DNA from: Betaproteobacteria bacterium
Lineage (GTDB): Bacteria; Pseudomonadota; Gammaproteobacteria; Burkholderiales; Rhodocyclaceae
Assembly (NCBI GenBank): GCA_028065725.1
Contig: JAPTVL010000468.1
Coordinates: forward strand, 18,770 to 82,769
Length of the DNA stretch: 64,000 nt
Reading direction: 5' to 3'
Positions 1-8,500 of the stretch are shown piece by piece. The notes under the pieces are model-generated. The model did not search any database, was not told where the DNA came from, and saw only the letters and a program-made list of their open reading frames with translations. The translations under genes were made by a program, and so were the position numbers. Every line of letters starts with the position of its first letter. Positions within the stretch are counted from its first letter, which is position 1.

Positions 1-354
1 CGGCCGCCCGAACTGCCGGCCGGCGTACCGGTCTGGCAGCGCTCGCTGGCCGCGGCAACGCATGTGCTGATGTATCTGCTGATGATCGTCGTGCCGCTTT
101 CCGGCTGGCTGATGAGCTCGGCCAAGGGTTTTCAAACGGTCTGGTTCGGTGTGCTGCCGCTGCCGGATCTGCTCACCAAGAACGCCGAACTGGGCGACCT
201 GCTGCAACAGATGCACAAACTGCTCAACTACAGCATGGCGGCCCTGGTGTTCGCCCATCTCGGCGCCGCGCTGAAACACCATTTCATCGACCGCGACGAC
301 ATACTCGCGCGCATGCTGCCCTTTCTGCGCAACACCCTCGGAGGCATCAAATGA
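1..354 (+). CDS. cytochrome b561, C-terminal part (cut by window edge)
   Basis: The reading frame is open from base 1, so the gene begins outside the window. The visible part has a membrane segment around LMYLLMIVVPLSGWLM. A second helix follows, carrying the histidines of MHKLLNYSMAALVFAHLGAA and the tail KHHFIDRDD. This is the usual end of the small di-heme cytochrome b561 (CybB) family of inner-membrane quinol-linked electron carriers. It shares an ATGA overlap with the YceI gene that follows. The cytochrome b561-YceI pairing is common and supports both calls. Confidence 0.85.
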   Translation, partial: RPPELPAGVPVWQRSLAAATHVLMYLLMIVVPLSGWLMSSAKGFQTVWFGVLPLPDLLTKNAELGDLLQQMHKLLNYSMAALVFAHLGAALKHHFIDRDDILARMLPFLRNTLGGIK

Positions 355-926
355 AATTACTGCACCCCGGCCTTGCCCTGGCCTGCGCGCTGGCCGTGCT
401 GGCGCCCGCCGCGCACGCCGTCGAGTTCAACCAGTTGCAGCTCAACAAGAGCTCGCTCAGCTTCGTATACAAGCAGATGAACGTGCCGGTCGAAGGCCAG
501 TTCAAGAGCTTCCGCAGCAAGCTGGCCTTCGATCCGGCGAAGCCGGCCGCGGCGAAAGCAGAGCTCGAAATCGACCTGGCCAGTATCGATGCCGGATCGA
601 AGGACGCCAACGACGAGGTGGCCGGCAAGGCCTGGTTCAACACCAAGGCCTTCCCCATCGCCAAGTTCGTGTCCACCTCGGTCAAGCCGCTCGGCGGCAA
701 CCGCGTGGAACTCGCCGGCAAGATGAGCATCAAGGGCAAGACCCTGGATTTGGTCACGCCGGTCACGGTGACCCAGCAGGGCAACAGCGCCAGTTTCGAC
801 GGCAGCCTGGTGCTGAAGCGCGCCGATTACGGTATCGGCGACGGCATCTGGGCCGATTTCGGCACCGTTGCCAACGAAATCCAGATCAAGTTCCGCCTGG
901 TCGCCACCGCGGCCGCGGCAAAGTAG
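351..926 (+). CDS. YceI family periplasmic protein (first copy)
   Basis: A 191-residue protein with a clear Sec signal peptide (about residues 1-23, ending AAHA). It is followed by one YceI-type lipocalin-like beta barrel, typified by SIKGKTLDLVTPVTV and the ADYGIGDGIWAD stretch near the end. YceI proteins bind long isoprenoid or amide lipids in the periplasm; the ligand here is unknown. The start overlaps the cytochrome b561 stop (ATGA), so the two are probably translationally coupled. A second YceI gene lies 31 bases downstream. The two copies are clearly different in sequence. Confidence 0.9.
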   Translation: MKLLHPGLALACALAVLAPAAHAVEFNQLQLNKSSLSFVYKQMNVPVEGQFKSFRSKLAFDPAKPAAAKAELEIDLASIDAGSKDANDEVAGKAWFNTKAFPIAKFVSTSVKPLGGNRVELAGKMSIKGKTLDLVTPVTVTQQGNSASFDGSLVLKRADYGIGDGIWADFGTVANEIQIKFRLVATAAAAK

Positions 927-957
927 CATTCCGATTTTTCACCCCAGGAGAATACCC

Positions 958-1524
958 ATGAACAAGCTTGCCTTCGCCATCGCCCTTTCCGCATTCTCGG
1001 CTGCCGCCAGCGCCGCTCCCGAAACCTTCAACATCGACGCCAGCCATACCCTGCCGCGCTTCGAATACAACCACCTCGGCTACTCCTTCCAGCAGCACCG
1101 CTTCGACAAGACCAGCGGCAAGATCGTGCTCGACCGCGCGGCCAAAACCGGCTCGGTGGATGTGACCATCGACGCCAAATCGGTCAACACCGGCTACGCG
1201 CTGTTCAACGGCCACATCCAGGGCGAGGACTTCTTCCATACCGAAAAATTCCCGACCATCACCTTCAAGTCGACCGCGGTCAAGTTCGACGGCGACAAGC
1301 CGGTGGCCGTCGATGGCAACCTGACCATCAAGGGCGTGACCAAGCCGGTGACCCTGACCGTGACCAACTTCCATTCCATGCCGCACCCGATGCTGAAGAA
1401 GGACGCCATCGGCGCCAACGCCGTGGCCAAGCTCAAGCGTTCTGAATTCAACATGAGCAAGAACGTGCCCTACGTCAGCGACGAAGTCAGCCTCAGCATC
1501 GCCGTCGAAGCCGTCAAGGAGTAA
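958..1524 (+). CDS. YceI family periplasmic protein (second copy)
   Basis: A 188-residue protein with a signal peptide (MNKLAFAIALSAFSAAASA). A full YceI domain follows: FNIDASHTLPRFEYNHLGYS at the N-terminus, then NLTIKGVTKPVTLTV. The ATG at 958 is chosen because AGGAG lies 7 bases upstream and because the signal peptide starts there; the longer upstream extension is not signal-like. It probably forms an operon with the cytochrome b561 and first YceI genes. The family role is periplasmic isoprenoid/lipid binding. Confidence 0.9.
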   Translation: MNKLAFAIALSAFSAAASAAPETFNIDASHTLPRFEYNHLGYSFQQHRFDKTSGKIVLDRAAKTGSVDVTIDAKSVNTGYALFNGHIQGEDFFHTEKFPTITFKSTAVKFDGDKPVAVDGNLTIKGVTKPVTLTVTNFHSMPHPMLKKDAIGANAVAKLKRSEFNMSKNVPYVSDEVSLSIAVEAVKE

Positions 1525-1547
1525 GCGGCACCGACCGCTACGGCAGC

Positions 1548-2576
1548 CTACAGGGCAATCGTGCCGGCCTCATGGGAGAGCGCCTCGATGGCGCTCTCGT
1601 CCATTTCCAGCAGGCGCCGGCCGAGCGCCGCGAAATGCGTGCGGCCGGCGGCTGCGGCCGCGATCAGCGCCGTGTCGCCGGCGCCGACCGCCGCGGCATA
1701 GGCCTGCACCAGGCTCGGGAACAGTTCCCGGCGCAGGCCGTCGAAGGTCGAAAACCAGAAGTGCAGCGAATCGGTCGTGTCCCGCTGCAGCAGGCCCGGT
1801 AGCGTCACCAGGCAATCCGCGAGGTTGTCGCGCACGGCGCGCGCCAGCAGTTCGGCGCGCTTGCCCGTGAAGCCTTCGAGTTTTTCGGCCCAGTCCTTGC
1901 CCAACAGGCGGCCGGCGGCGAATTCGCCTTCCTCGTGCAGCACCAGGGTTTCGATTTCGCCGGTCGTCATGCGCTCGATGGCCGCCTGCGGATCCACGTC
2001 GAAGCCGTAACCGAGCAGCGCCGACTTCAGCGCACCGTCCTGCTGCTTGACGTTCCAGCCCTCGGCTTTCTCCCACAGCCACTGCCGCAGCGCCTCGCGG
2101 CGCACGATCAGGGTGCTGCCCTGCGACGCCGCCGGAATCGTCGAAACATCGCGCGCGTACTCGCAACCGCAGACCAGCAGATGCGCTTCGCCGCGCTGCT
2201 CCTCCCGGTCGAGCTGGCCAAGGAAGAAGTGCGGTTTGTGAAAGCGCCCGACCCCGGCGCCGTACACCAGCCCGCTGCCGGCCAGCGCCGCATTCACCTG
2301 CCGGGCGTCGAAGGCGTCGAAGGCGCGGCCGGCGACCGGAATCGCCACGAAATCTTTCCCGGCCAGCAGATCCCAGCGCGATTCGCGTTCCGCGATCCAG
2401 CGTCCGACGTCCTCGCGCGGCGGCGACACACCGTAGGGCAGCTGATGCTCCCAGCGATAGAACTCGCGCATGCCAAGCAGATAGGTGCACAAGCTGACAT
2501 CGCGCGCATGGCGCGCATCGGCGATGTCGCAGTTGGTCTGCACCGCATCCACCAGCGCCGCCATGTCGGAAATCAT
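1548..2576 (-). CDS. conserved protein of unknown function (MREFYRWE motif)
   Basis: A 342-residue soluble protein beginning MISDMAALVDAVQTNCDIAD. It carries a striking CTYLLGMREFYRWE segment near residue 33 that looks like a family signature. I recall similar proteins only as uncharacterised families and assign no function. The start at 2576 is chosen over the longer open frame because its ATG overlaps the stop of the upstream gene as ATGA. The two genes are therefore probably coupled and may act together. No membrane segment or signal peptide is visible. Confidence 0.7.
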   Translation of the reverse strand: MISDMAALVDAVQTNCDIADARHARDVSLCTYLLGMREFYRWEHQLPYGVSPPREDVGRWIAERESRWDLLAGKDFVAIPVAGRAFDAFDARQVNAALAGSGLVYGAGVGRFHKPHFFLGQLDREEQRGEAHLLVCGCEYARDVSTIPAASQGSTLIVRREALRQWLWEKAEGWNVKQQDGALKSALLGYGFDVDPQAAIERMTTGEIETLVLHEEGEFAAGRLLGKDWAEKLEGFTGKRAELLARAVRDNLADCLVTLPGLLQRDTTDSLHFWFSTFDGLRRELFPSLVQAYAAAVGAGDTALIAAAAAGRTHFAALGRRLLEMDESAIEALSHEAGTIAL

Positions 2577-3022
2577 CGCGGCGCTCCAGGATGGCGGCGG
2601 CGCGCCTTCCACGCCGCGACGCCCTGCACAATCTCGGAAAACGGCAGCTCGCCGAGATCGCCGTAGCGCTCCTCGGCGAGGCACACCAGACGCCGCACAT
2701 TCGGCACCAGCGCGGCGGCATCGAGCAGGTCCCTGAGGCCATCGAGGCCGCCGCACTGAATCTTCATCACCATTGCATGCGGCAGGATGCGCTGGGGAGC
2801 GGCGAGATGCAGGGCGAAACTCGACTTTTCGCGCAGCAGCTCCGCCATCCTCGTGCACGCCTGGTGCGCCGCCGGCAGCGTGCAGGCAATGCTCTCCCGT
2901 TCGGCGAGCTGGTGCGTCTCCGCCAGGCCGCACACCGCGTGCCGTGCCAGCAGTGCCCGTTCGAAAACGCAGGGCAGTCCGTTGATCTCGCCCCGAATGT
3001 TGCGGAAGGCGATCTCGTCCAC
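2573..3022 (-). CDS. conserved hypothetical protein, coupled to the MREFYRWE gene
   Basis: A 149-residue protein with a probable GTG start and no clear Shine-Dalgarno sequence. It looks soluble and mixed alpha/beta. The segment LPHAMVMKIQCGGLDGLRDLLD resembles a short regulatory or binding fold, but I do not recognise the family. Its TGA overlaps the ATG of the following gene. Upstream lies a palindrome-rich intergenic stretch. Confidence 0.6.
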   Translation of the reverse strand: MDEIAFRNIRGEINGLPCVFERALLARHAVCGLAETHQLAERESIACTLPAAHQACTRMAELLREKSSFALHLAAPQRILPHAMVMKIQCGGLDGLRDLLDAAALVPNVRRLVCLAEERYGDLGELPFSEIVQGVAAWKARRRHPGAPR

Positions 3023-3089
3023 CGGATTACCGTGAAATAGCTCGTTCGGAGCGACTGGTGATAGTCGAGCGAAGCGAGCTGAGCAGAAG

Positions 3090-3170
3090 CCTCCCCGTGA
3101 GGGGGCGAGGCGGGAATTCGCGACGCATGCGTCGCGCCGCCGCAGCCGGCTGGCTGTGCAAAGCCAGCCG
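3090..3170. repeat. cluster of three palindromes in the 3023-3259 intergenic region
   Basis: Three hairpin-forming sequences sit close together. One is GCCTC/GAGGC around CCCCGTGAGGGG near 3090-3112. The second is a perfect 18-bp palindrome CGCGACGCATGCGTCGCG at 3119-3136. The third is a perfect 9-bp stem CGGCTGGCT/AGCCAGCCG with loop GTGCAA at 3147-3170. They lie between the end of one minus-strand operon (3260) and the start of the next (3022). The cluster could be a REP-like element or a terminator complex. The rest of this 237-bp gap shows no gene. Confidence 0.6.
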
Positions 3171-3259
3171 TGGGCCGCGCAGCGGATGGGAGGGGCGGGC
3201 CTTCAATTTGCTTTTTGCGTGTTTCATTCTCTACGGGTGGTCTGGCATGACGATGAGCA

Positions 3260-3493
3260 TTAGTAATCCTCTCCGGTCATCGGGTCTTCGCCGCGCGGCT
3301 CGTTGAGCAATTCCTCGGCCTGCAGTTCGTTTTCGGCGAAGATGGTCTTGATTTTCTCGCCAGGCCCGAGATCGGTTTCGCGCCGCAGGCGTTTGGCCTC
3401 GTTCGAGGCTTCCTTGAACACCTCGAACTGGCTGATCCTGGCGAGTTGCTGGATCGGACCGACGGGGGTCACACGATAGATGTAATAGGGCAC
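3260..3493 (-). CDS. small conserved hypothetical protein
   Basis: A 77-residue protein reading (M)PYYIYRVTPVGPIQQLARI, then a charged helical part (EASNEAKRLRRE) and an acidic tail. The GTG at 3493 is chosen because GGAG lies about 8 bases upstream and because this start falls 4 bases after the stop of the S24-like gene. The longer open frame only extends back into that gene. I do not recognise a characterised family. Context suggests co-transcription with the S24-like and reductase genes. Confidence 0.65.
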   Translation of the reverse strand: MPYYIYRVTPVGPIQQLARISQFEVFKEASNEAKRLRRETDLGPGEKIKTIFAENELQAEELLNEPRGEDPMTGEDY

Positions 3494-3497
3494 AGGC

Positions 3498-3866
3498 TCA
3501 CTCCACGTAGCGTTTGGTGGCCCGGCGCGTTCCGGGCCGGGATTTCTGGATGATGACGCCTTTGACCGCGTCGAGGCCCGCAATATCCGCTGCGGGATAG
3601 GACGGGTTCAGGGCCTGCAGGCGCCAGCCTGCGCCATGGCGAACCAACTGGCGGAAGATCCACTCTCCGTTCAGTTGCGCCAGGACGAAGGAACCATCGG
3701 TCGCCAGGCCTTCCGGCTCGATCAGGATCACCTCGCCCTCGACGAACTCCGGCTCCATGCTGTCGCCCAGCACCATCAGGGCGAAGGGCTCGGCCGACGA
3801 ACAGGCATCGAGCTCGGGCTCGATGCCCTGGGGATGAATCGGAATCGTGCGACGGACTTGGGTCAT
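3498..3866 (-). CDS. S24-like (LexA/UmuD-fold) protein, catalytic Lys apparently replaced
   Basis: A 122-residue protein with the S24 serine motif GDSMEPEF near residue 34, followed by GEVILIEP and GEWIFRQLV. In LexA/UmuD the general base is the lysine of a VKRL-type strand. The aligned position here appears to be Arg (IFRQL). There is no DNA-binding domain. It may therefore be a non-proteolytic S24 fold rather than a self-cleaving repressor. It lies between the reductase gene (18 bases upstream) and a small conserved gene (4 bases downstream). Confidence 0.75.
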   Translation of the reverse strand: MTQVRRTIPIHPQGIEPELDACSSAEPFALMVLGDSMEPEFVEGEVILIEPEGLATDGSFVLAQLNGEWIFRQLVRHGAGWRLQALNPSYPAADIAGLDAVKGVIIQKSRPGTRRATKRYVE

Positions 3867-3884
3867 GGTGATTCGCTCATGGTT

Positions 3885-5348
3885 TCACAGGGCTTCGACG
3901 TGGAGTTGACGCGGGGGCACACCGGCAGCCAGCAGCGCCGCGGCCAAGGTTTCGACCTGCTGTGCCGCACCCGCCAGATAAACATCGCTGGCCGCCAGTG
4001 CGGCATTTGCGCCGAGCGCGGCGGGCAGGTCATCGACCGCCAGCGGCAGATAGCTGAACTCGTCGAGCGCCGCCGCCCAGGCGCGGCACTGGTTGGGCAG
4101 GTACTGGCCGCCCGGCTGCGAACTGGCCCAGTACAGCGCGATCGACTCGGCGGCATCCACCGCAATCGCATGTTCGATCAGGCTGTTGATCGGGGCGAAG
4201 CCCTCGTCGATGGCAATGAACACCAGCGGCCGCGCCGAGCCCTGCTCCAGCACGAATGTACCCCATGGCCCCCACACCGAAACATCGTCGGCGACCTTGA
4301 TGCGGTCATCGAACAGGCAGGCTGAAAAGTCGGCGCTGGCGGTACGGTGGTCGGTGCGTGAAACATGAAAGATCAGGTTGCGGTCGTCGCAGGGGCAGCT
4401 TGCCACGGGAAATTCGCCATGAATATCGCTGCCATCGCCCACGCTGGCGCGGACGCCCAGGGTAACCCGCTGGCCGGCGAGAAAACGCAGCCGGTTACTG
4501 CGTGGCGTCTGCAGATGCAAGCGCATCACGTCGGCATTCAGTGCATCGATACGGCGCACCTTGGCCACGATGCGCTGCTCCGGAACGTCTTCCGGTGCGC
4601 CAGCCTCCAGCACCTCCAGCGCCAGTTCGGAACTGTGCGCGGTGCAAACGCACATCAGGACGTGGTTCTGGGCCTTTTCGACCTCGGACAAGCAGTAATC
4701 GGAGGGTGCCACCGATGCGACCTCGCCGGACACCACACGCGCCTTGCACAGTCCGCAATTGCCGTTGCCGCAACCGTAATTGGGCGTCAGACCGGCGCGC
4801 AACGCCGCCTTGAGCAGCGTTTCCGCACCTTCGACGAAAAATTCGTGACCCGATGGCCTGACCGTAACGTGCGCCGACATGACGCGCAGCATAGCATCCA
4901 GGGCAGCCACATCTTCGCCCGGTGCCGGTACCGACAGCGCCTGCGCCAGGCCCTCGTCAAGCAGGCGCGCCAGCTCCCCGGAAGTCGGCGCTGGCGTCGC
5001 GGCGAGACGTGCCTGCAACATATCGAACAGCTTGTGATAGCGCGTCAGGGTACGTTGCAGTTCGGCGAGTTCCTGCCCCTGGGCAAACAGGCGCTGAGCC
5101 AGCGCTTCCTGGGTCGGCAACACGCGTTCGCGCAAGCGCCTGGCAAAGGCGTCTTCGCGTATCGCCCGGATCTTTTCAAAACTGCCGGACTCTTCCAGGT
5201 CGAGTTCCGGCCAGACGCGCTGCACGTCATCGACCGTCACCATGCCGTCGAAGGACGGCAGCTCGCCCTCGCGGATGCGCTTTTGCAGCGCCATGCGCGA
5301 GACGCCGAGGATGTGGGCGGCGCGGGAAAGGGTCAGCCATTGCGACAT
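3885..5348 (-). CDS. HTH / 2Fe-2S ferredoxin / flavin reductase fusion protein
   Basis: A 487-residue protein in three parts. Residues 1-50 look like a MerR/excisionase-type helix-turn-helix (LTLSRAAHILGVSRMALQKRI). A helical linker follows to about residue 150. Then comes a plant-type 2Fe-2S domain with CGNGNCGLCKARV and a distal Cys (VLMC), giving C-x4-C-x2-C-x29-C spacing. The C-terminal half is a ferredoxin-NADP reductase-like flavin/NAD module. The reductase part resembles CDP-6-deoxy-glucoseen-reductase-type proteins. The ATG at 5348 is preferred over 5360 because the HTH begins directly after it. Redox control of DNA binding is possible but unproven. Confidence 0.75.
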   Translation of the reverse strand: MSQWLTLSRAAHILGVSRMALQKRIREGELPSFDGMVTVDDVQRVWPELDLEESGSFEKIRAIREDAFARRLRERVLPTQEALAQRLFAQGQELAELQRTLTRYHKLFDMLQARLAATPAPTSGELARLLDEGLAQALSVPAPGEDVAALDAMLRVMSAHVTVRPSGHEFFVEGAETLLKAALRAGLTPNYGCGNGNCGLCKARVVSGEVASVAPSDYCLSEVEKAQNHVLMCVCTAHSSELALEVLEAGAPEDVPEQRIVAKVRRIDALNADVMRLHLQTPRSNRLRFLAGQRVTLGVRASVGDGSDIHGEFPVASCPCDDRNLIFHVSRTDHRTASADFSACLFDDRIKVADDVSVWGPWGTFVLEQGSARPLVFIAIDEGFAPINSLIEHAIAVDAAESIALYWASSQPGGQYLPNQCRAWAAALDEFSYLPLAVDDLPAALGANAALAASDVYLAGAAQQVETLAAALLAAGVPPRQLHVEAL

Positions 5349-5397
5349 GGCGGCAAGCATAGCAATGCCACGACCGCCGCGATTCCAAAATTTTTAT

Positions 5398-5511
5398 GTC
5401 CCCAACCGAAGGGCGGGGACGGTATCCCCTGGTGGGATATGTCTCCAACCGGGAGGTTGGAGACGGCATCCTCCGGCGGGCCATGTCCCCGACAAATCGG
5501 CGGGGACATGG
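5398..5511. repeat. three tandem hairpin units with 43-44 bp period
   Basis: Three related inverted repeats start at 5398, 5441 and 5481-5485. The first is GTCCCC...GGGGAC. The second is GTCTCCAACC-GGGA-GGTTGGAGAC, a perfect 10-bp stem. The third is CCATGTCCCCG...CGGGGACATGG, a perfect 11-bp stem. The linkers between them are also similar (GGTATCCCCTGGTGGGATAT and GGCATCCTCCGGCGGGCCAT). The array fills the gap between the end of pilY1 and the start of the reductase gene. It could terminate the long pilin transcript or be a dispersed REP-type element. Confidence 0.8.
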
Positions 5512-5544
5512 CGTGAAAAACCGCGTCTTGCACGCAGCCTTTGT

Positions 5545-8500
5545 TCAGTCGTCGGCGCCGTAAGACCAGAACAGGCGGGTGCGGGTACCCGTCAGGTTGA
5601 TCACGCTGCGCGCACCGCCGATCGACGAGGCCGAGGTCAGTGTTTCACCGCCGCTGCCGATGATGAAGCGATAAGGCGTGCCGCCGATCGTGACCACGCC
5701 GGCCGTCACCGTCGGCGGCAGACCGCCGCCGGCGAACGTGGTGGCGTAGTCGGCGGCGGTGTAGGTGGCCGTACCGCCGCTGGTCGAACCGTCGCGGTTG
5801 AGCGCCGGCAGGCCGGTGAAGGGATCGACCGCGTAACCCAGCGCCTCGCCCAGATTGGTGCAGACACCGGCGGCAGTATCGGGCGTCATCGGCGTGTTGG
5901 TGGCAAAGAACACCGTGCCGGCAACGACCCGCGCCGAATTCACCGCCTTCTCCTCGTTGCGCACGCCGGCGCCGTCGGGATCGTTGCGCAGGTGGATGTA
6001 CCAGCCGCGCTGGGTGCTGGTCAGGCTGAATGGGGTCAGGGTGCCGCTGACGGCGTTGACCAGCTGCAGTTCACCCTCGACGATTGGAGTCCCCGGCTCG
6101 GCATCTCCCGACTGCACCGCATCGAGCAAGCCGTAAAAGCGGTCCTCGATCTTGTCCGCGGATGATGCCGGATAATAGGAGTCGGTATACAGGGCAGGGC
6201 ACTCGAGACTTTCCGGAGTGTTGCCGGCCTGGAAATTGTTCAGCGGTTTCTCGCGATTGCCGCTGCCGACCAGCACCATGGTCTTGACCACGCCGTTGTG
6301 CGTGAAAGGCAGGATTTCCGGCTGGAACAGGAATTTCCGCGCGTCGCTGCCGCCATTGTCGCCGATGTCGCCTACCTTGCCGATGTGGTAGCGCTTCCAG
6401 TAGCCGGGGTCGGCCACATTGGTGACCGTCTGCACGGTGTCGAAGCGGAAGATGTTGGCATTGGTGTCCCCGGCGTAGATGCGATCGACGAAGCCGTCGG
6501 CATTCAGGTCGAGCACATTGACGTCGGCCGGAAAGCTGTACTTCTTGACGCCGTCAGTGGGCTGCAGGAACTGGATCAACTGCCCGGTTTCCGCCTCGAC
6601 CACGAACACGCCGCGTCCCATGCCTGGCGTCACCGAGGCGCCGGCCGGCCTGTCTTCCTGCGCTGCATCGTAGCCGGCGCCGAAAATCAGCACCACCGGA
6701 TCGGTGATGGCCGTACCGCTGGCACGGGTGAACGTGCCCTTGAGTTTGGTGACCTTCGGTTCCGACCAGGTTTGGCCCAGTTCGGAGAAGCCGGACGTGG
6801 CATTGGTGATGCGCCACATGAACTTCGGGGCATCGGGATTGCTCACGTCGAGTGCGTACAGCGCCCGGCCGCCGCGGCGCATGGTGGCGAACAGCCAGGT
6901 CTTGGTCGGCGCCGTGGTCGCCGTGCCGTCCGGGCTCTGGTAGGCGGCCAGCGGACCGTCCCAGAAGAAATTGCGGGCGGTCGGCGCCGGCGAAATGCTG
7001 CACGACGAATTCGGATAGCGGATCAGTTCGCTGTTCTTGTACAGCCGCGCCAGCTTGGGGTAGTTCATGAACTCGCTGGGCATGAAGGCCCACTTTTCCT
7101 CGCCGTCGGTGCTCGAGATGCCGCCGCGAATGGCGCGCAGGAAGCCGTCGTTGGCACCATAGAAACCGACGATGCCGATGGTGCTGCCATAGTTCACCAC
7201 CACCGGCCGCGCGTGCAGCACGTCGCCATGGATGCTGGCGCGCACGTTGGTCAGCGAGTTGTTGGCGTCTTCGTCCTCCCACAAGTCCTTGCCGCGGGTC
7301 CACAGGATCAGGTTGGTCGTGTCGGGGCCGGCGATTCCCGTGCCGGTGGTGGCGGTGATGGTTCCCGTCGCCGGCGTGACCGGGGTTACGGTAACCGGGC
7401 CGAAGGTGAAGGCGGTCGCATCGGGAACGCCGACGCTCAGCGGCTGCCCCGTCAGGTTGTATTGGCTTTGCGAGGCGCCGGTGATGCTGATGGTATCCGC
7501 CGTGGTGTATACATGCGCCACGGACTCGGTGCGGGTGTCATCGGTGTAGGTGACGGCGGTCGCGGTGGTGCTGCCCAAGGCCCGCGTAATCCTGATCGGA
7601 TAGGTGACGCCGGGCTGCGTCGCCGTCTTGTCCGTGCCGGGATCCGGCGAAACCACGGCCGCGACCGCCGGCAGGGTGACGCAGAACTTGGTCTGGTTGC
7701 CGGAGGCGACGCCAACGCAACTGGACCCGGCCGCCGAAATCGTCCAGCTGCCGTTGTAGGCCGTTGGCACGGCTCCCGAAATCACGACGGTATTGCCCGC
7801 CAAGTACTTGTTGCCCAGATTGTTGGTTGACGTGACGATGAAGCAACCGGCCACCGCGCCGGCTTTGCAGGCCGAGGTCGTATAGTCAATCGACGCATGG
7901 GTCTCCGACTGGTCCAGAACCGTCGAGCTGCCGTGGGTCGTCGAAGCGGTCGGATTGGCCGGTGGCGTTACCGAGTAGGTAAATGTCACCGCGTCCGGCG
8001 CCGTGAGCACCGTTTGGGAACCGTTCAGGAAAGACTGTGCCGCATTGGCGATCGTGGTGACGTTGGTCGGACTCGCGGCCGACAAGCCATGGTCTGTCGC
8101 GGTGGTCACGGTAGCGGTGGTCCCGGACACGGTAATGCTCGTGACGCTGACCGTGGCGCCGGGCCTGGTCGCGGTTGCCGTGTCCGTGACGAGCGGCGCC
8201 TCGTTCAGCGTGAAGGTGAAATGCGTGGCATCCACATAGGTAATGGTCTTGGCGCCGTTGTAGTCGGAAGGCGTGGCGCCGGCGATGGTCACCGTCGCGC
8301 CATCGGCAAAGCCGTGCGCGGCGGTCGTGGTCGCGGTGACCGTGTTGCCGACACGTACCAATCCATTGGGCTGGACCATGGTCGCCGAGCCGGCCGGTGC
8401 CACCAATGCCGTCGTGACCTCGCTGTTGCTGGTGGTCATGGGGTTGTTGGACAGCGTCTTCTCGCTGGTCGATGCGCCTGCCGCAAGACAGGTGCCGAGG

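Noticed and set aside
5398..5511. CRISPR array
   Set aside because: There are only three units, the repeats themselves form different hairpins, and the linkers are similar to each other instead of unique spacers.
6298..7830. 510-residue plus-strand open frame opposite pilY1
   Set aside because: The translation is Arg/Gly/Val-rich and unlike protein. PilY1 homology on the other strand is unmistakable.
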